The notes below the pieces were generated by a model. That model had not been told where the DNA came from, did not search any database, and saw only the letters and a list, made by a program, of their open reading frames with translations. A stretch of 64,000 bases of DNA from Turbatrix aceti (Eukaryota > Nematoda > Chromadorea > Rhabditida > Panagrolaimidae): the NCBI GenBank assembly GCA_963969345.1, contig OZ017767.1, forward strand, positions 7,468,739-7,532,738, written 5' to 3'. A program made the position numbers and the translations under genes. Positions 44,727 to 56,288 of the stretch are shown one piece after another (position 1 is the stretch's first letter; each line of letters opens with the position of its first letter).

Positions 44727-45000
44727 TTCATTTCCATTATTTGCCCCTAAAAAAGACATCGATCTAAAAAAAACATGCAAAGGCTCGCTCACAATCAGTA
44801 AATCACTTGACTGCCGTCTTCCAAGTCCATAAACAACGCTTTTTCGACTCCTAAAAATGCAAAACCAAATATCCATGGATCCTGTTTTGACGAAATGGCC
44901 CCGATTTTTGCGTGTGAGCGGTAATTTACGGCCTCCGCCATTTGGACAGTCTGCGCGTAATATTTTTTGTCGCGCAACTAACTGCACATTTTTGCTGTCC
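44727..45000 (-). repeat. 274-bp inverted repeat, left arm
   Basis: About 96% identical to the reverse complement of 46769-47043. It starts, read on the minus strand, with GGACAGCAAAAATGTGCAGT. Each copy keeps a 60-codon open frame ending QVIY, but the differences are not obviously synonymous. Confidence 0.9.
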
Positions 45001-45304
45001 TGCGCAAAATATCGGCATTATTTTGAGCGTAAGTGTGTATTTTCAAAACAAAATTTCCCGGGTGATAGAGGGGAATTTCTGGGATAATTCCCATGAAACT
45101 CACCTGAGAATGCCACCCTGCAATGTGCTCTCGTTTTTCCCCATCGACGGCATTTGTGCCAATGTTTGGATTGTTGCGGTACAAAAATGTCAATTCTCGT
45201 CAGGCCGCGTCGATTTATTTTTCCACGTCACGCTGGACCGCGTGTCAATGACACGTCCTGAAAATTTCCCATTCCCTACAAATTTTGCATGAGTAAAGAA
45301 AGAG

Positions 45305-45314
45305 TATAAAAAAG
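45305..45314 (+). promoter_or_regulatory. TATA box of the small secreted gene
   Basis: TATAAAAAAG, 97 bp upstream of the ATG at 45402. Confidence 0.5.
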
Positions 45315-45401
45315 CATGACGCATGTCTAAACGAGTCATTGTCTCTGCGTCCGATCAGTTGCGATCGTGTGAAAGCCTTCGTCTTCTTCCAGTCGTCAGA
45401 A

Positions 45402-45652
45402 ATGGTGTCTTTCCGCCTCGCCGCTCTGCTCCTTCTCATCGCGATGCTCGGCGTCATCACCGAAGCCACGGACGCCCCCGCCACGGATGCTCCCGCTGGT
45501 GATGCGACGACCGCAGGTGTAAGTTTTACAGGACTTTCTTTTTTTGGAGGTAGCGAAGTACTCAGATGTTTTTTGTTTTTCAGGGATCGAACGTGATGCC
45601 GACTGCGTTCCTGACTCTCTCCGCGATCGCCATGGGCATGATCTTCCATTAA
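45402..45652 (+). CDS. Very small secreted protein with GPI-type tail
   Basis: Two exons (45402-45518, 45584-45652) give 61 residues. A signal peptide (LAALLLLIAMLGVITEA) is followed by a short Thr/Ala/Pro/Asp-rich mature part (TDAPATDAPAGDATTAGGS), then a hydrophobic C-terminus (PTAFLTLSAIAMGMIFH) typical of GPI signals. After processing only about 20 residues would remain, rich in possible O-glycosylation sites. It may be a small surface-coat glycopeptide, which is inference. A clear TATA box lies upstream, and a CTTCTTCCAG acceptor lies about 10 bases before the ATG. The gene lies between the arms of a 274-bp inverted repeat. Confidence 0.8.
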
Positions 45653-46768
45653 TCAGCTGTTCTGGTCTCTTCCATTCATCATCTGTCCTGGTGTTTTAAT
45701 GACATTAGTACGGTACAGATAAACGTTTGACTGACTTGCTGGAAGGAAGTTGAGGACTTTGGGTTTGGGTTGGATTTTTTGGTAGCCCTGTAATCACGGC
45801 TCAAAACCCAAATTTTTTTATGACAACCCCGACCGCCGGAAAGCAGCAGCATCTTCTGTGCCGTCTTTGCCATCTTTCTTTTGTGTGTGTAATTGGTCGG
45901 TAATTGTCGACTCTCGAGTGACTCACTCTCGACAGCATTGCATAACCTGCGGTTTACAACTGGTATCAAATGGTGCTTAGTCGACAGCGGCGGTGGATCA
46001 AAGCCCCCCGCGCGTCTCTTCTTTGCCAAAAACAGTGTCGTATGACTCGACTCGGCTTTCAGTAACCAGGCTTGTTCGAATTCCCGCGGGGATTTGGCAT
46101 TTTGCGCGACAGCGTGTGCGCATCCCGACTGCCAGCCAGCAAAAGCGGTGCCGCCGAGAAAAGGGTTTGGTGACAGTTCGGGTGGATACTGTTGCTGTTC
46201 TTCTCCTTTTTTTTCTTCTTTTGAGATTTGCGTGGGAGTTTGTTTGAAATTTGATAGGCTGTATGATTTTTGTTTTTGAAGTGCAGTTTGGGCAAACAAA
46301 AGGAATACCGTAACTTAAACCGTATTTTTTTAACAATAATTTTGCGGTAAAAATTGAATTGTTATTTTTGGCACTCCCTTACCCCAAAAAAAGTCAAACA
46401 CTAAACAGGCACCAGATTAACACCCGGATTAACACGTCATCTATGAGTTTCGTTGTAGCAGGATTAATAACGGAGTGAAGTGTGCATCACGCCACTTATC
46501 CCCCCCAATCATGAAAACTGACTGACTGTATGGCTAGGGTTCAATATGCTTCATCGCATTGTCCACACCGTTTGCGTTTGCACTTCTTTTCCGGTGAATT
46601 AATATTTAGAACCCCGAATAAACAGGCAAGATGACTAATTAATCCCAGGGTGTGTCCTCGAGTGACCGATTCCATATTTGCTTCTGGAAAAAAAAACTAA
46701 CAATTAAATTAAATCAAAGCTAGATGGCATTTGTTTTTGACTTTTGACTATTTGTTTGTTTGTTTTTT
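45653..46768. other. Spacer, no gene seen
   Basis: Spacer between the small secreted gene and the right inverted-repeat arm. It contains only open frames without protein-like composition. Confidence 0.5.
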
Positions 46769-47043
46769 GGACAGCAAAAATGTGCAGTTAGTTGCGCGAC
46801 AAAAAATATTACGCGCAGACTGTCCAAATGGCGGAGGCTGTAAATTACCGCTCACACGCAAAAATCCGGGCCATTTCGTCAAAACAGGATCCATGGATTT
46901 TTGGTTTTGCATTTTTATGGAACGAAAAAGCGTTGTTTATGGACTTGGAAGACGGCAGTCAAGTGATTTACTGATTGTGAGCGAGCCTTGGCATGTTTTT
47001 TTAGATCAATGTCTTTTTTATGGGCAAATAATGGAAATGAACT
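46769..47043 (+). repeat. 274-bp inverted repeat, right arm
   Basis: Partner of 44727-45000. Similarity stops abruptly on both sides. Confidence 0.9.
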
Positions 47044-47260
47044 GCAAAGAAATCCAATCCTCAGTTTCGGTTTTTCAGGAACAATTTTTTATCTTTGTCT
47101 TTGATCTGACATTTGTTAGTATGTACATAATTAATTTCGAAAGTTCCTGCAGCTTCCTGGATTTTTTTCTCTCCCTAACCTACCGTTTACCGTTTTTTTT
47201 TTGTCATAATGACCTCATTTTCATTTGCGACTGACTCGCAGATGAATGACAAAAAACACC

Positions 47261-47405
47261 CTAACAGGTTTGGATGAGATGACACGCGAGGAACAGCAGC
47301 AAAACAGCGACAAAAGAGGCGACGAGGCCGCTCAAGCGCGCTTGACACTTTTTTGATGACTCGGAGCACGAGCCTTCGTCTTCTTCGTCGCCGCGGCAGA
47401 CGCCT
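47261..47405 (-). CDS. Possible last exon of a small GPI-tailed protein (partial)
   Basis: A minus-strand frame reads GVCRGDEEDEGSCSESSKKC, then a hydrophobic C-terminal segment (LVASFVAVLLLFLACHL) and a stop. The layout of Cys-containing acidic residues plus hydrophobic tail resembles the other small surface proteins nearby. The upstream acceptor is poor (ATGTTGTCAG or AAAAAACAG), and I could not assemble earlier exons, so this is tentative. Confidence 0.3.
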
Positions 47406-50400
47406 GTTTTTTTTTCTGACAACATGAACTCTCCTAATTCAAGGTCATTAACGGCGCGTAAATTTATTTAATTTTTTTTGATCATCATTGGTTCAGTTTT
47501 TTTTTTCTTCGATGACCGTAATTCGTTTGGTACCAGGTGTTTTGAGTTGGTATTGATTTCAAAAAATGGGGTCTGATGAAACTTTTCTTTTTTTTCCTTT
47601 GTTCTTACCTGAACCAGTTTTGAAGCACCAAAAAGACAACCAAGATAAAATGACTCACCCCAATTTGTGTACATTTCACCTTTTTACCTACCGTATCCCT
47701 GACAGGCCCCTCAAAGAAATCTTGCGCATCTCGCTCAACCTTGCAAAGCCTTGCAAAGTGTTTCGACCGTTCAGTTCAGGACGCGTTGTGTTATTTGACC
47801 CAGTCGCATCTTTTGCCCTTTCCCGGGGGCTAATTACCCCTCCAGCTTTCGTCTTTCACTCCTTTCCCAGACTTGCTAGCCTCCTTGTTTGTCGGTGAAT
47901 CGGTGAATTAAGCAATAATCGACCTTCAAAATGTTTGCCCTACGATACATATTTATCTCTCCCCTGTTAGGCAGTCCTGGTCTCGGCTGACGACCGTGTT
48001 CAAGGTCATTTGCCCTCTGCGCGGGCGCGCAACGCGGAAGAGCTTGGTGACAGCTTGCTGCTTACACGGCACTCATTGTTTGACCTTCTTTTTCTTTTCA
48101 AGAGGGAAAATTATTGTTCTCATGCCTGCCGCGGCTCTTCTTCATCCTCAGTTCTTTCGAAAAAGGCCAGAACATGCCATTCTCTGATGAATCGCCTCAA
48201 ATTAGGTGTTTTTTGCGCGCTGAATTAATCATCGTCCAAAAAAAAGTGCAATTTACCTGGCAGAAAGGAAGTTGCCGAAAGTGATTGATTTTGTTGCTTT
48301 TTTGGCATTTTTGATCGAAAAATTGCTGGCAGCCGTTTTTTTGGTCGAAAAATGCCTTTCAGCCGTTTTTGTTTGTTTTGAGGGTCAAAAAATGAAAATG
48401 AAAATGAAAATGAAAAGCAATGGGCCGTGGGATAGATATTACGGTATTTTTCTGGAGACATGAAAGAAGGTGCCACGAAACGACCTTGACTCGACTCGGT
48501 GGCAATGGCGCATGTGTTTATGCAATATGTACACTTTTTTTGGGGGTGATCGTTAAATTATTTATTATTTTAACGGATTGGTTGGGGCAAAGGTCAGATA
48601 GAGTTCGTGTTGAACCTTGGCACCCTAAAACATCATCGGACCCTCCTCCCCTCAGAAAATGCAAACATGACGAATTAGCACGCACGCACGCATGCCAGCC
48701 AGCCAGCTCGTCTCGACTCGAAGGCATCCATAAACAACGACCGGATGCCATGTTTACCCAGGGCACACCATTGTGCTAATGCTCGCGCACCTGAGGTTGC
48801 CAGCCAGCTAACACTCCCAATTTGGCGCACTCTCGCGGGAGGGGTCACCTGATTCAGGAAGTGTCTTACGGAGGTAGAGGGAGCAACAATTGCACTGACT
48901 TGCTGGCAAGTTGGGGTTCAATGTTTGTTTTGCCCTTCACCTAGCTAGTTAGCTGCTTCCTGCTTGTTTGCCCAATCTGGCGAATAAAATCGAGGTGTGC
49001 AATTTTTCGCTCACTTGACATTTAGTATGTATACCCTTACACAGTCTGATGAACCTTGTCAACCCCAGGAACATCTGTTGCCCCCCCCCTCCCTGACTGA
49101 CTGACTTGTCCGGTGTTATGCGCCAAAACTGTGGACACTCATAAATCCCCTTCGCTTAAATTTACGACTGCGCAACACGATCACCGGATACCAGATACGG
49201 TCAAATTAGCTCTTAAAAAAACACAAACAAAACAAATCTCAGAAATGCCATAAAAAACGGGCCGGGCGATTTTCCATTTCCATTTTTGTCCCCCGAATGT
49301 CAAAAAATGTGATTTTTAATGGTCAATCCTGGATGACGACCAGCCGCGGGGTCCGGGGTCCAGATGACTTTTGTCCACCCGCTTTTGGCTTTTGATGGAT
49401 TTTTATATAAACAATATTTCTTTTTTTTTCATGCTCCAGGGGAGCCAAACACATGTGCGATCGCGGCGGCTTCAGCATCCTCCAAAAAGTGTACACATAA
49501 ACTTTTCATATTTACGATAACAAAAAATGCATTATGATTTTATGCAATCAAAGAAAAAGCATGAAAATTGAAAGAAAAAAGTTTTATGTTCCTGAAGGAT
49601 TCGAACTCGAGATCTATAATACTACTTTGTTCTCAATATCAAAAAAAAGAGATACCTTTCAGTTATGAAAACGGTTTTTATTGAAAAACAACATAAATTT
49701 AAGCCTAAACGGTTGTAAATTACTGTACAATCTCCACAAATCACTCCAAAATGCAACAAAATGCATGTATGCAAATGAGAAACGCGCAATTTCCGCCTTC
49801 GTCGTCGCCGGCATTTTGATCTGGTTGAAAAAAAAGAGGCAAATCCTTACAAGAACGAACGACTGCGACAAAACATTTATCACCATTTGTTTTTGGAGCA
49901 AAGCAAACCGCCGTTTACTGGCTGTCAGCAAGCCAAAACGCTGAAGTGCAATTTGTTGCAAAAACAATTGTACCCTTTCTGGTTGTTGCGCCTCTTGTAG
50001 TGAATCATTTGTTCGGGTATCAAAAAAAGCGATTTATTGTCACCCCCGGGAAATCGCGTCGCTTTTTTTCCTTGGTGGTGCGCGAGACCGCTGCGGCTAT
50101 TGAGCTATAGGAAAAGCATCGGACAAGGTTATAACGCGTAAATCATCCCCGAAGCAGCTCCGGCGCCGACTTTGAAATGGCGGCAAGCAACAGGATTTTT
50201 TCAGGTTATTTTGGCAAGTGTCGGGAGATTATCTCGTGCCGTAAACGGGAGACGCAGGTAAACACCGTGGCTAAACGCAGTAATTAGAGACTCTTCCTTC
50301 CTTGCCTAATCCGAGTTTAGGCGCTTTGCTTTGATTGGGAACGCGAATGGCACTTTTAGGGTCGATGCCCGAATCCAAAGAAGCCACAAAAAATGCATTG

Positions 50401-50839
50401 TGCCAACCCGCGAAATTACCGATGAATTACTTGATTGGGCGTAAAAAATATGACATATGGCGGGCCAACAGGTCGATCCCATAATCCCCCCAAAAATTGA
50501 CCTCATAAATTATGTCCACAATATCCGACCCGGGTTAGTTGGTTGCGCGAGTGTGTGCGCAACTGTTGCAATGTTCTGACAGCTGCTAATGAACTCTTAT
50601 TAGCGAATAAATAACTAAATAATTCGTGGCAATCCGAACAAATGTTTTCGGATTGCCAGTTGTTATTTAGTTGCAACTTTAGTGCTAAATATTATATTAT
50701 TTATGCGCCCTAAAGTGTGAAACAGACCTGTATATAAACCTGTTTTGTTTACGATTGTTTTAAAAGATCGGTAGATAAAAATTTCACTTTTAACCTTACA
50801 ACCCCAAATTGGCGGCTTTTTTTTCGGGTTGGTGGTCGG
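47406..50839. other. Long gene-free stretch
   Basis: No convincing gene. It contains an AAAATG pentamer-like repeat (48388-48415). Confidence 0.5.
50731..50738 (+). promoter_or_regulatory. TATA box upstream of a secreted single-exon gene
   Basis: TATATAAA, 102 bp before the start codon at 50840. Confidence 0.5.
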
Positions 50840-51250
50840 ATGGTTAACCGGGGTGAACGATTATGTTCCGGCCTATTACTGGTCATTGTTTTGGCAGTTA
50901 GTCATATTACATGCGTCCACGGAGGAGCTAGACAGTGGAAGACCGGGTCTTTTGAGGGCTGTCGTAAAGGCAATCTCCGCGAGTCCATCCGCGTTCGCGC
51001 GCGGCTCTTTTCGCCATCGGCCTCACACGATCGTGGGTGGTCTTTATATGTCGGACAACAAAGAAAGCAGAGCACCAGCAGTGATTACACGCCATCATTC
51101 ATCACCCAATTACACCTACTCAAAGTGTGCGCATACTGTATAATAGAACCCTCCGGCAGCGATAGAAATAATAGGACCACCCAGCGCGCTGGCTGTCGGC
51201 ATTTGTCTTCGACAACTTGTAAGGCACAAAATATGGGCAGCGATGGATGA
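50840..51250 (+). CDS. Small secreted Cys-containing protein (single exon)
   Basis: 136 residues. A convincing signal peptide (LCSGLLLVIVLAVSHITCVHG) is followed by a mature part with five cysteines (GCRKG, VCAYC, GCRHL, TCK) and a basic, Ser/Arg/Gln-rich character. No family is recognised. TATATAAA is correctly placed upstream. The frame is not interrupted by an obvious intron, but a short one could be hidden. Confidence 0.5.
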   Translation: MVNRGERLCSGLLLVIVLAVSHITCVHGGARQWKTGSFEGCRKGNLRESIRVRARLFSPSASHDRGWSLYVGQQRKQSTSSDYTPSFITQLHLLKVCAYCIIEPSGSDRNNRTTQRAGCRHLSSTTCKAQNMGSDG

Positions 51251-51888
51251 GATTTATTCGTGGGGGGTCACATCAAAGAATTTTATAGACTGACATGCCG
51301 TGGCATAGATGAGAGCTTGAAACAGAGGAGAAAAGAGAAAAGGTGGCCCGGCACTTGACTTGTTGATACACTTACACTTGTATTATACTTAACCAACCAT
51401 GTTTGGTGGCAACAGTAGAAAAAAAAGGGAAGATGGCACCCAGCTGAGTAAGAAGAAATTGGGCCGATATCGTAACTTGAGAAATCGTAACTCGCAGAGA
51501 TTTGGATACCGTAAAAAAGTTTTAAAGTCCAAAAAAACAACTACAAGTTCAAAAAAAAAACAGCAGTGCATTTAAAAAAGTAAAAAAAGTCCAGAAAAAT
51601 CTGTAAAAAGATTTCAAAAAATGTGAAAAATTGTGCAAAACGTGGTAAAAAAATTTCAACCCCAAAAATCAACCGTAAAAGTAATACATATAATTTATTA
51701 ACTCAGCATCTGGCTAAGAAAATCTTCAATTACAACAAAATATTAATAATCCAATATGGTTAAAAAAAGTGACGCTTGTCTGACTGGCTGGTGTGACGGA
51801 ATGAATGAATTTGACGAGTATCGTGTGAATGGCAGGCACTGGACATGAACATGGAAAACAACAAAACTGATGAGTTGATTCCACACTT
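51251..51888. other. Spacer, no gene seen
   Basis: AT-rich with poly-A runs. 3' flanks of the genes on both sides. Confidence 0.5.
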
Positions 51889-52230
51889 TCAAAACGCGAT
51901 AACCGCAGTGAAGAAATTCAGAATCCGGTGTGACCATTCGTAACACGCTCGTCGACGATCGGCAGCGCGGCGTCGTTCCTCGATGACGGCTTCAAAAGCG
52001 TCAGAAACAGCCAAAAGCTGGAATGCCAATTGGTAGTAGACGTAATCCTCAGCGGATACTGTAGCGGTAAGAAGGAAATCCGAATTAGAGTGGACAGATG
52101 AATGGTCGTCGGTCTGGGTGCCGATAGTCCGGGGAATAGCGTTGGGATGAATCTTGGAAGAAGATGGAAGCGCATCAAAGACGTGGGAGTCAAGCGAAAA
52201 TCCCAGACAGGTCGGAGAAAACGTCAGCAT
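51889..52230 (-). CDS. Small protein with a GTQTDD motif (single exon)
   Basis: 113 residues. The N-terminal half is polar and Ser-rich and contains GTQTDD, which fits the TQT-type motif bound by dynein light chain LC8. The second half looks helical (EDYVYYQLAFQLLAVSDAFE, then EERRRAADRRRAC) and ends in a hydrophobic segment (ILNFFTAVIAF). No family is recognised. The LC8 link rests on the motif alone. Confidence 0.45.
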   Translation of the reverse strand: MLTFSPTCLGFSLDSHVFDALPSSSKIHPNAIPRTIGTQTDDHSSVHSNSDFLLTATVSAEDYVYYQLAFQLLAVSDAFEAVIEERRRAADRRRACYEWSHRILNFFTAVIAF

Positions 52231-52555
52231 AGCTGAGGGTGGCGAGAGTAAACTGACTGCCTGGAATTGTACCCGCCCGATTGCGATGTTCTTTTTCTCT
52301 CTTACTCACCGTTCAGGGAGAAGGCGGGGCACAAACGCGCGCGCGGCACCGGCTCGGTCCATCCCAATGATGATGACTCAAAAAAAGAAGGGGAGAAGGG
52401 AAGGGGTGTTCCTGTGGTCCATGACCAGTTGTAAATATGTATGAAAAGAATAAAATAAAAAACTTATGCAAGCATGGTTTTCCCGCCCATTTTTTTTATT
52501 GTCCTCCGGGTTTTTTCGGGTATCTACAGGCGATAGCTGGCTGGATGATCGCGCA

Positions 52556-52723
52556 ATGAGTGAGCGAAACAATGCCCGCAATGAGGAAAATAGTGACAAA
52601 TTGACATTCATCATGAAAAAGTTGAGGGAGATGACTAATGAGCTAAAATCGAGTCGACTCGCGCAGCGTTGCGAGATTCATGATGGATCATCGTCTGGAC
52701 GAGTTGCGAGTTGCGACTTGTGA
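52556..52723 (+). CDS. Possible 55-residue polar helical protein (weak)
   Basis: The frame starts MSERNNARNEENSDKL and continues with FIMKKLREMTNELKSSRLAQ, a possible short coiled coil. A GTATCTACAG acceptor-like site lies about 27 bases upstream. Short and without a known relative. Confidence 0.3.
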   Translation: MSERNNARNEENSDKLTFIMKKLREMTNELKSSRLAQRCEIHDGSSSGRVASCDL

Positions 52724-55438
52724 GTTTCAGCACTCCGTAACAGGTGCTTGCGCGATTAAAATAAAGTGGGTGACAAATTGATGATGATGTCCTGAATCTG
52801 TGAAAAGAACAATACATAAAATGTGGCAATAAAATTGTTGTTTCGCGGTTTTTGAAATTTTCTGCTTTTTTTGCAGTAAAAGCAGTCAACAACTTGCAAG
52901 CAACATGCAAAAAAATTTCCTGCAAGAAAAAAATTTTTTTGACCCCAGAATGTTATTTTTAGTGCCACAAATTTATAATTATTCCAATAATCACGCCACT
53001 GTCCTTCCCAATACCAGATTTATATGTTCGGGATTAAGACTATTAATCCGCGACCAATTGACTTGTCAGATGGTAATAAGGATCACAACCTGTAGGACAT
53101 GCGATTACCCTTCGCCTTCGATCTGATATATATGTACGATACCCCCCGTTCTGGCCATCCCAAGTCGAGGTGGGTGGCCACATGTCGTCACATATGGTGA
53201 CCCCACGCGTCGGCAATGATCCAATTCCATCGTGAATTCAATTGACACCAATTAACCGGTATCCGCGTAATCCATGCATACTACCACCGGATTTACCGGC
53301 CGGGTTTTTTTTTCCAGGAGTTGTCGACTGTCCGAAGGGTTACGGTAGCTTCGGACTCAGGTCAGTCAGGAAGAAGGAAGCTTCTCACCAGTCAAGCGCG
53401 TATTATTACGGCATGCATTCCGGATTGAGTGGATGGATAATTAAACTCTCCCTCCTTCCCACTCGTCTGGCAGCAAGCAAGCTTGTCGTAGCAAGCTTGA
53501 GGTGGTGGTTAGCATCCACACAATAGGCATGCTGGACAGGATTACGGTTCATTGGCAAACAATGAAGTTGGGGTGGTTGACTCACCACCCACTCTAGGAA
53601 GGAAGCAAGGAAAACATTTGTTTAGGATAATTACAAAATTGCAATATAATAATTTAACTCATGTCAGAGGGGGGGAATTGCACAATTCTCCTGGATTTAC
53701 CGCAATTAAGAAAACAAAACAAATTAATCGTATACAAAAAAATATTTTTCTATTGTTTTTATGTTTTATTTTGTCTCTGGAAAATGCCGAAAGTGTAGTT
53801 AACAATTCTTTTTTGTGCATTCTAAAATCAAAGAAATCCAAAATTCAGCTCCTGAATTCAGTCGCGGAATTTTGCCGCAAAGAACATGGAAAATGGACCT
53901 TGCTAATTTTTAATGGGTCGTGTATCGTAATTCCCCGAGTGCAAAACGACTTCTAGGGCGGCTGTCATCAATCGCAGGTGTCAATGGCCTCTCTTTTGTT
54001 TTTCGGCAATTGGTCGTCTACTCCATTCTCGCGATCGTTTGGGTATTCATGTCGCAACATCCATCTCCATGCCAAACCAGTGCGAGCGAGCACACTTGAT
54101 CGAGCAAGAAGTGTTTTGGTGGCAGCGATGTCGGGAGCCTTTTATGTTGTACAAATCGCTTCTGACCGAGTGAAAGTGTATTCGCGCGCGCAATCGCAAT
54201 CGCCACAATCGCCACGGCCGGATCGTTGGGGACTGACTGCTCGCATGCTAATCTCATTATCGCATGTGTCGGCACGCGTTTTGGATTACTTTGATGGGGT
54301 AAGCGATAGCTCATGCATAAACAAGTGAGGCCAACAAGTGGATGACCTGGGAAACAGGATTACCGGTTGTTGCGCAAGGTGTTTAGATGGAACGCATTTT
54401 GGACACGAGAGTCTCGGGATCCAATCTCGATAATAAATATTTACGGGGGTTTTTGCTTCAACAAAAAAATTCTAGCATGCACAACTTTTTTTGTTTCAAT
54501 TTTTAAAATACCGTGTCATTTACAGTAGCAACATATTATACATAGAAAGTTCAACCACCTCATCTGTATGTGGACGTCAGGCAACCAACCCGGGCAGTCC
54601 ACTTGAAAGGCGCCCCCAACCTGTTGACCCTTTGTCACCCCTCTTCTTCCGCTTGATGTACACACGCTTGCGTGTTTGAGGTATGTATCGACACAATGAC
54701 AATGACAACGACATCTTTCGGGTTTTTTTTTGTTGAGTGCGTGCAACCAGATCAAAGGGTGCCAAGCAGGTCACCTGGTCCTTCAAAAAGCGGAAAAATC
54801 AAAGGCAAAGTATATTTAGCATTTCTGTTCTGAAACCTGCACGATAGCATTTCTCCAACTTTTTTTGTAAATTGGAGGAAAAACATTTTTTGGCATTTTC
54901 TTTTACTCGGATCACATTTTAGAAATTTTCAACCACTTTTACGTCTTATAGAAGCACCCAAAATTTATAGGAAAAACCACTTTGCCATCCAGTACCGTAA
55001 AATGAGCCGTGACAACCAACACGACCGGGAGGGTGTGATTTGGCATGTTTGGACAGACAATTACGAAGGTGGCACCAAGTTGCAACAGCTGTCATTGTTG
55101 ACAGCTCGCGTGCTTGTTCTCGTTCTTGTCCCCCCCCCCCTTCCTGGATTTTGAGGTCACTCGCGCACTTGCACTCGCCTCGCGCGTCCGGATGCAGTCA
55201 GTCTCGATGGAGTGGGTGCAGAAGAGGAAGGAAACGACAAACGACATCAACACCTGTTAATGAAGGCATCAAATTTCGCTTGTTGCAAGATTCGCCTCCA
55301 CTCAGTTGTCATCCGTCAACTGACTGAGTGAATATGAGTTGAGTTAGTGAGTAGTGTATTGTTTGTTGCACGATTCACACATTGACATTGTCGGGATGTG
55401 ATTTGATTTATGGTCGGAAGATGGGATGGGATCAAGAA

Positions 55439-55888
55439 GGGGCGAACAGCCATTTTTTGTTCTCTAACGAACACGAACATTCTTTTAATATTGTTCGAGA
55501 ATTTGAACAAACACGAACAATTTTGTCAATGTTCGCGAACGAACGAACACAAACGAACAACGAACAGATTTTTAGCATATTTTATACAAAATTTTGTCCA
55601 AATTGGGCATAAAAATGTAAACTTCGGTATTATGCGTTTTTACGTTTTTGGTGACAGTTTTCCTACACTTTTTATTGTCGATGGCAATTGACACTATTTG
55701 CCATTTTTGTAAAAATAACATCATTTTTGGCACCATTAAATTGATTTTACCTAAATTTTTGTTCGTTTTATCTGTTTGGAAAATTTATTTTTGTTCGCGA
55801 ACGAACTTGAACAAAAGAAATCTGTTCTTGAACGAACACGAACGCAAAAATTTGAATTTGTTCGCAAACGATCACAAACGTTCGCCCC
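55439..55888. mobile_element. MITE-like element with GGGGCGAAC ends and CGAAC subterminal repeats
   Basis: The ends are GGGGCGAAC and GTTCGCCCC. Both subterminal zones are dense in GAACGAAC / GTTCG motifs (for example TTCGCGAACGAACGAAC on the left and TTGTTCGCGAACGAAC on the right). The centre is AT-rich without a gene. No certain target duplication. Confidence 0.65.
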
Positions 55889-56288
55889 TCCCATCATGGG
55901 ACTATAATGTTGCTGAATCGGATTGTGGACTCACAGTCGACTGATCCTGATCAGCATCCGCACCCGAATCCAATGCAAATTCAAATAAACGGATTACGTC
56001 CGGGTTCAAAACACAAAAAAAACGTGAACGAACAAACAAAGCTGTTTTTGACGTTTTACGTGACTCATTCCTTGGCCAAATAAATATTCATCGTGCTTTC
56101 CGCCAACAGAAAAATCCAGGTGTTTATTATTTGAAAAATTATTCAAAAAATCAAATCCATGAAGAATGGTAAACAAAATGTGAAATAAATATGAAGATGA
56201 TCGTAAAAAATGAGATTCCTGTCCCATACAATACTGTCCCAGTGGTTATCATGCCAACAAAAAAAAACCCGTCAGTAAATTGATTGAG

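Larger units (their letters stand above)
44585..45401. other. Spacer containing left arm of the 274-bp inverted repeat
   Basis: Contains the left inverted-repeat arm, then the promoter of the next small gene with TATAAAAAAG at 45305. Confidence 0.6.
52231..56288. other. Long, mostly non-coding stretch
   Basis: Contains one weak short frame (52556-52723) and the GGGGCGAAC element at 55439-55888. I see nothing else beyond low-complexity sequence. Confidence 0.5.

Noticed and set aside
46731..47234. 167-codon frame across the right inverted-repeat arm
   Set aside because: The left arm encodes the same stretch only partly, and changes between copies are not biased to silent sites. The open frame is most likely incidental.
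48388..48415. AAAATG repeats with possible MKMKMK peptide
   Set aside because: Microsatellite only.
49590..49650. GAAGGATTCGAACTCGAGATC resembled the 3' half of a minus-strand tRNA
   Set aside because: The T-stem does not pair and there is no anticodon arm or acceptor stem.
50040..50112. GGCTATTGAGCTATAGG recalled a tRNA D-arm on the minus strand
   Set aside because: The T-arm side is interrupted by a poly-T run and the acceptor ends do not pair. At most a tRNA-derived relic.
53978..54328. 115-codon plus-strand frame starting MASLLFFGNWSS
   Set aside because: No signal peptide, splice context or protein-like domain. The antisense frame is equally open.
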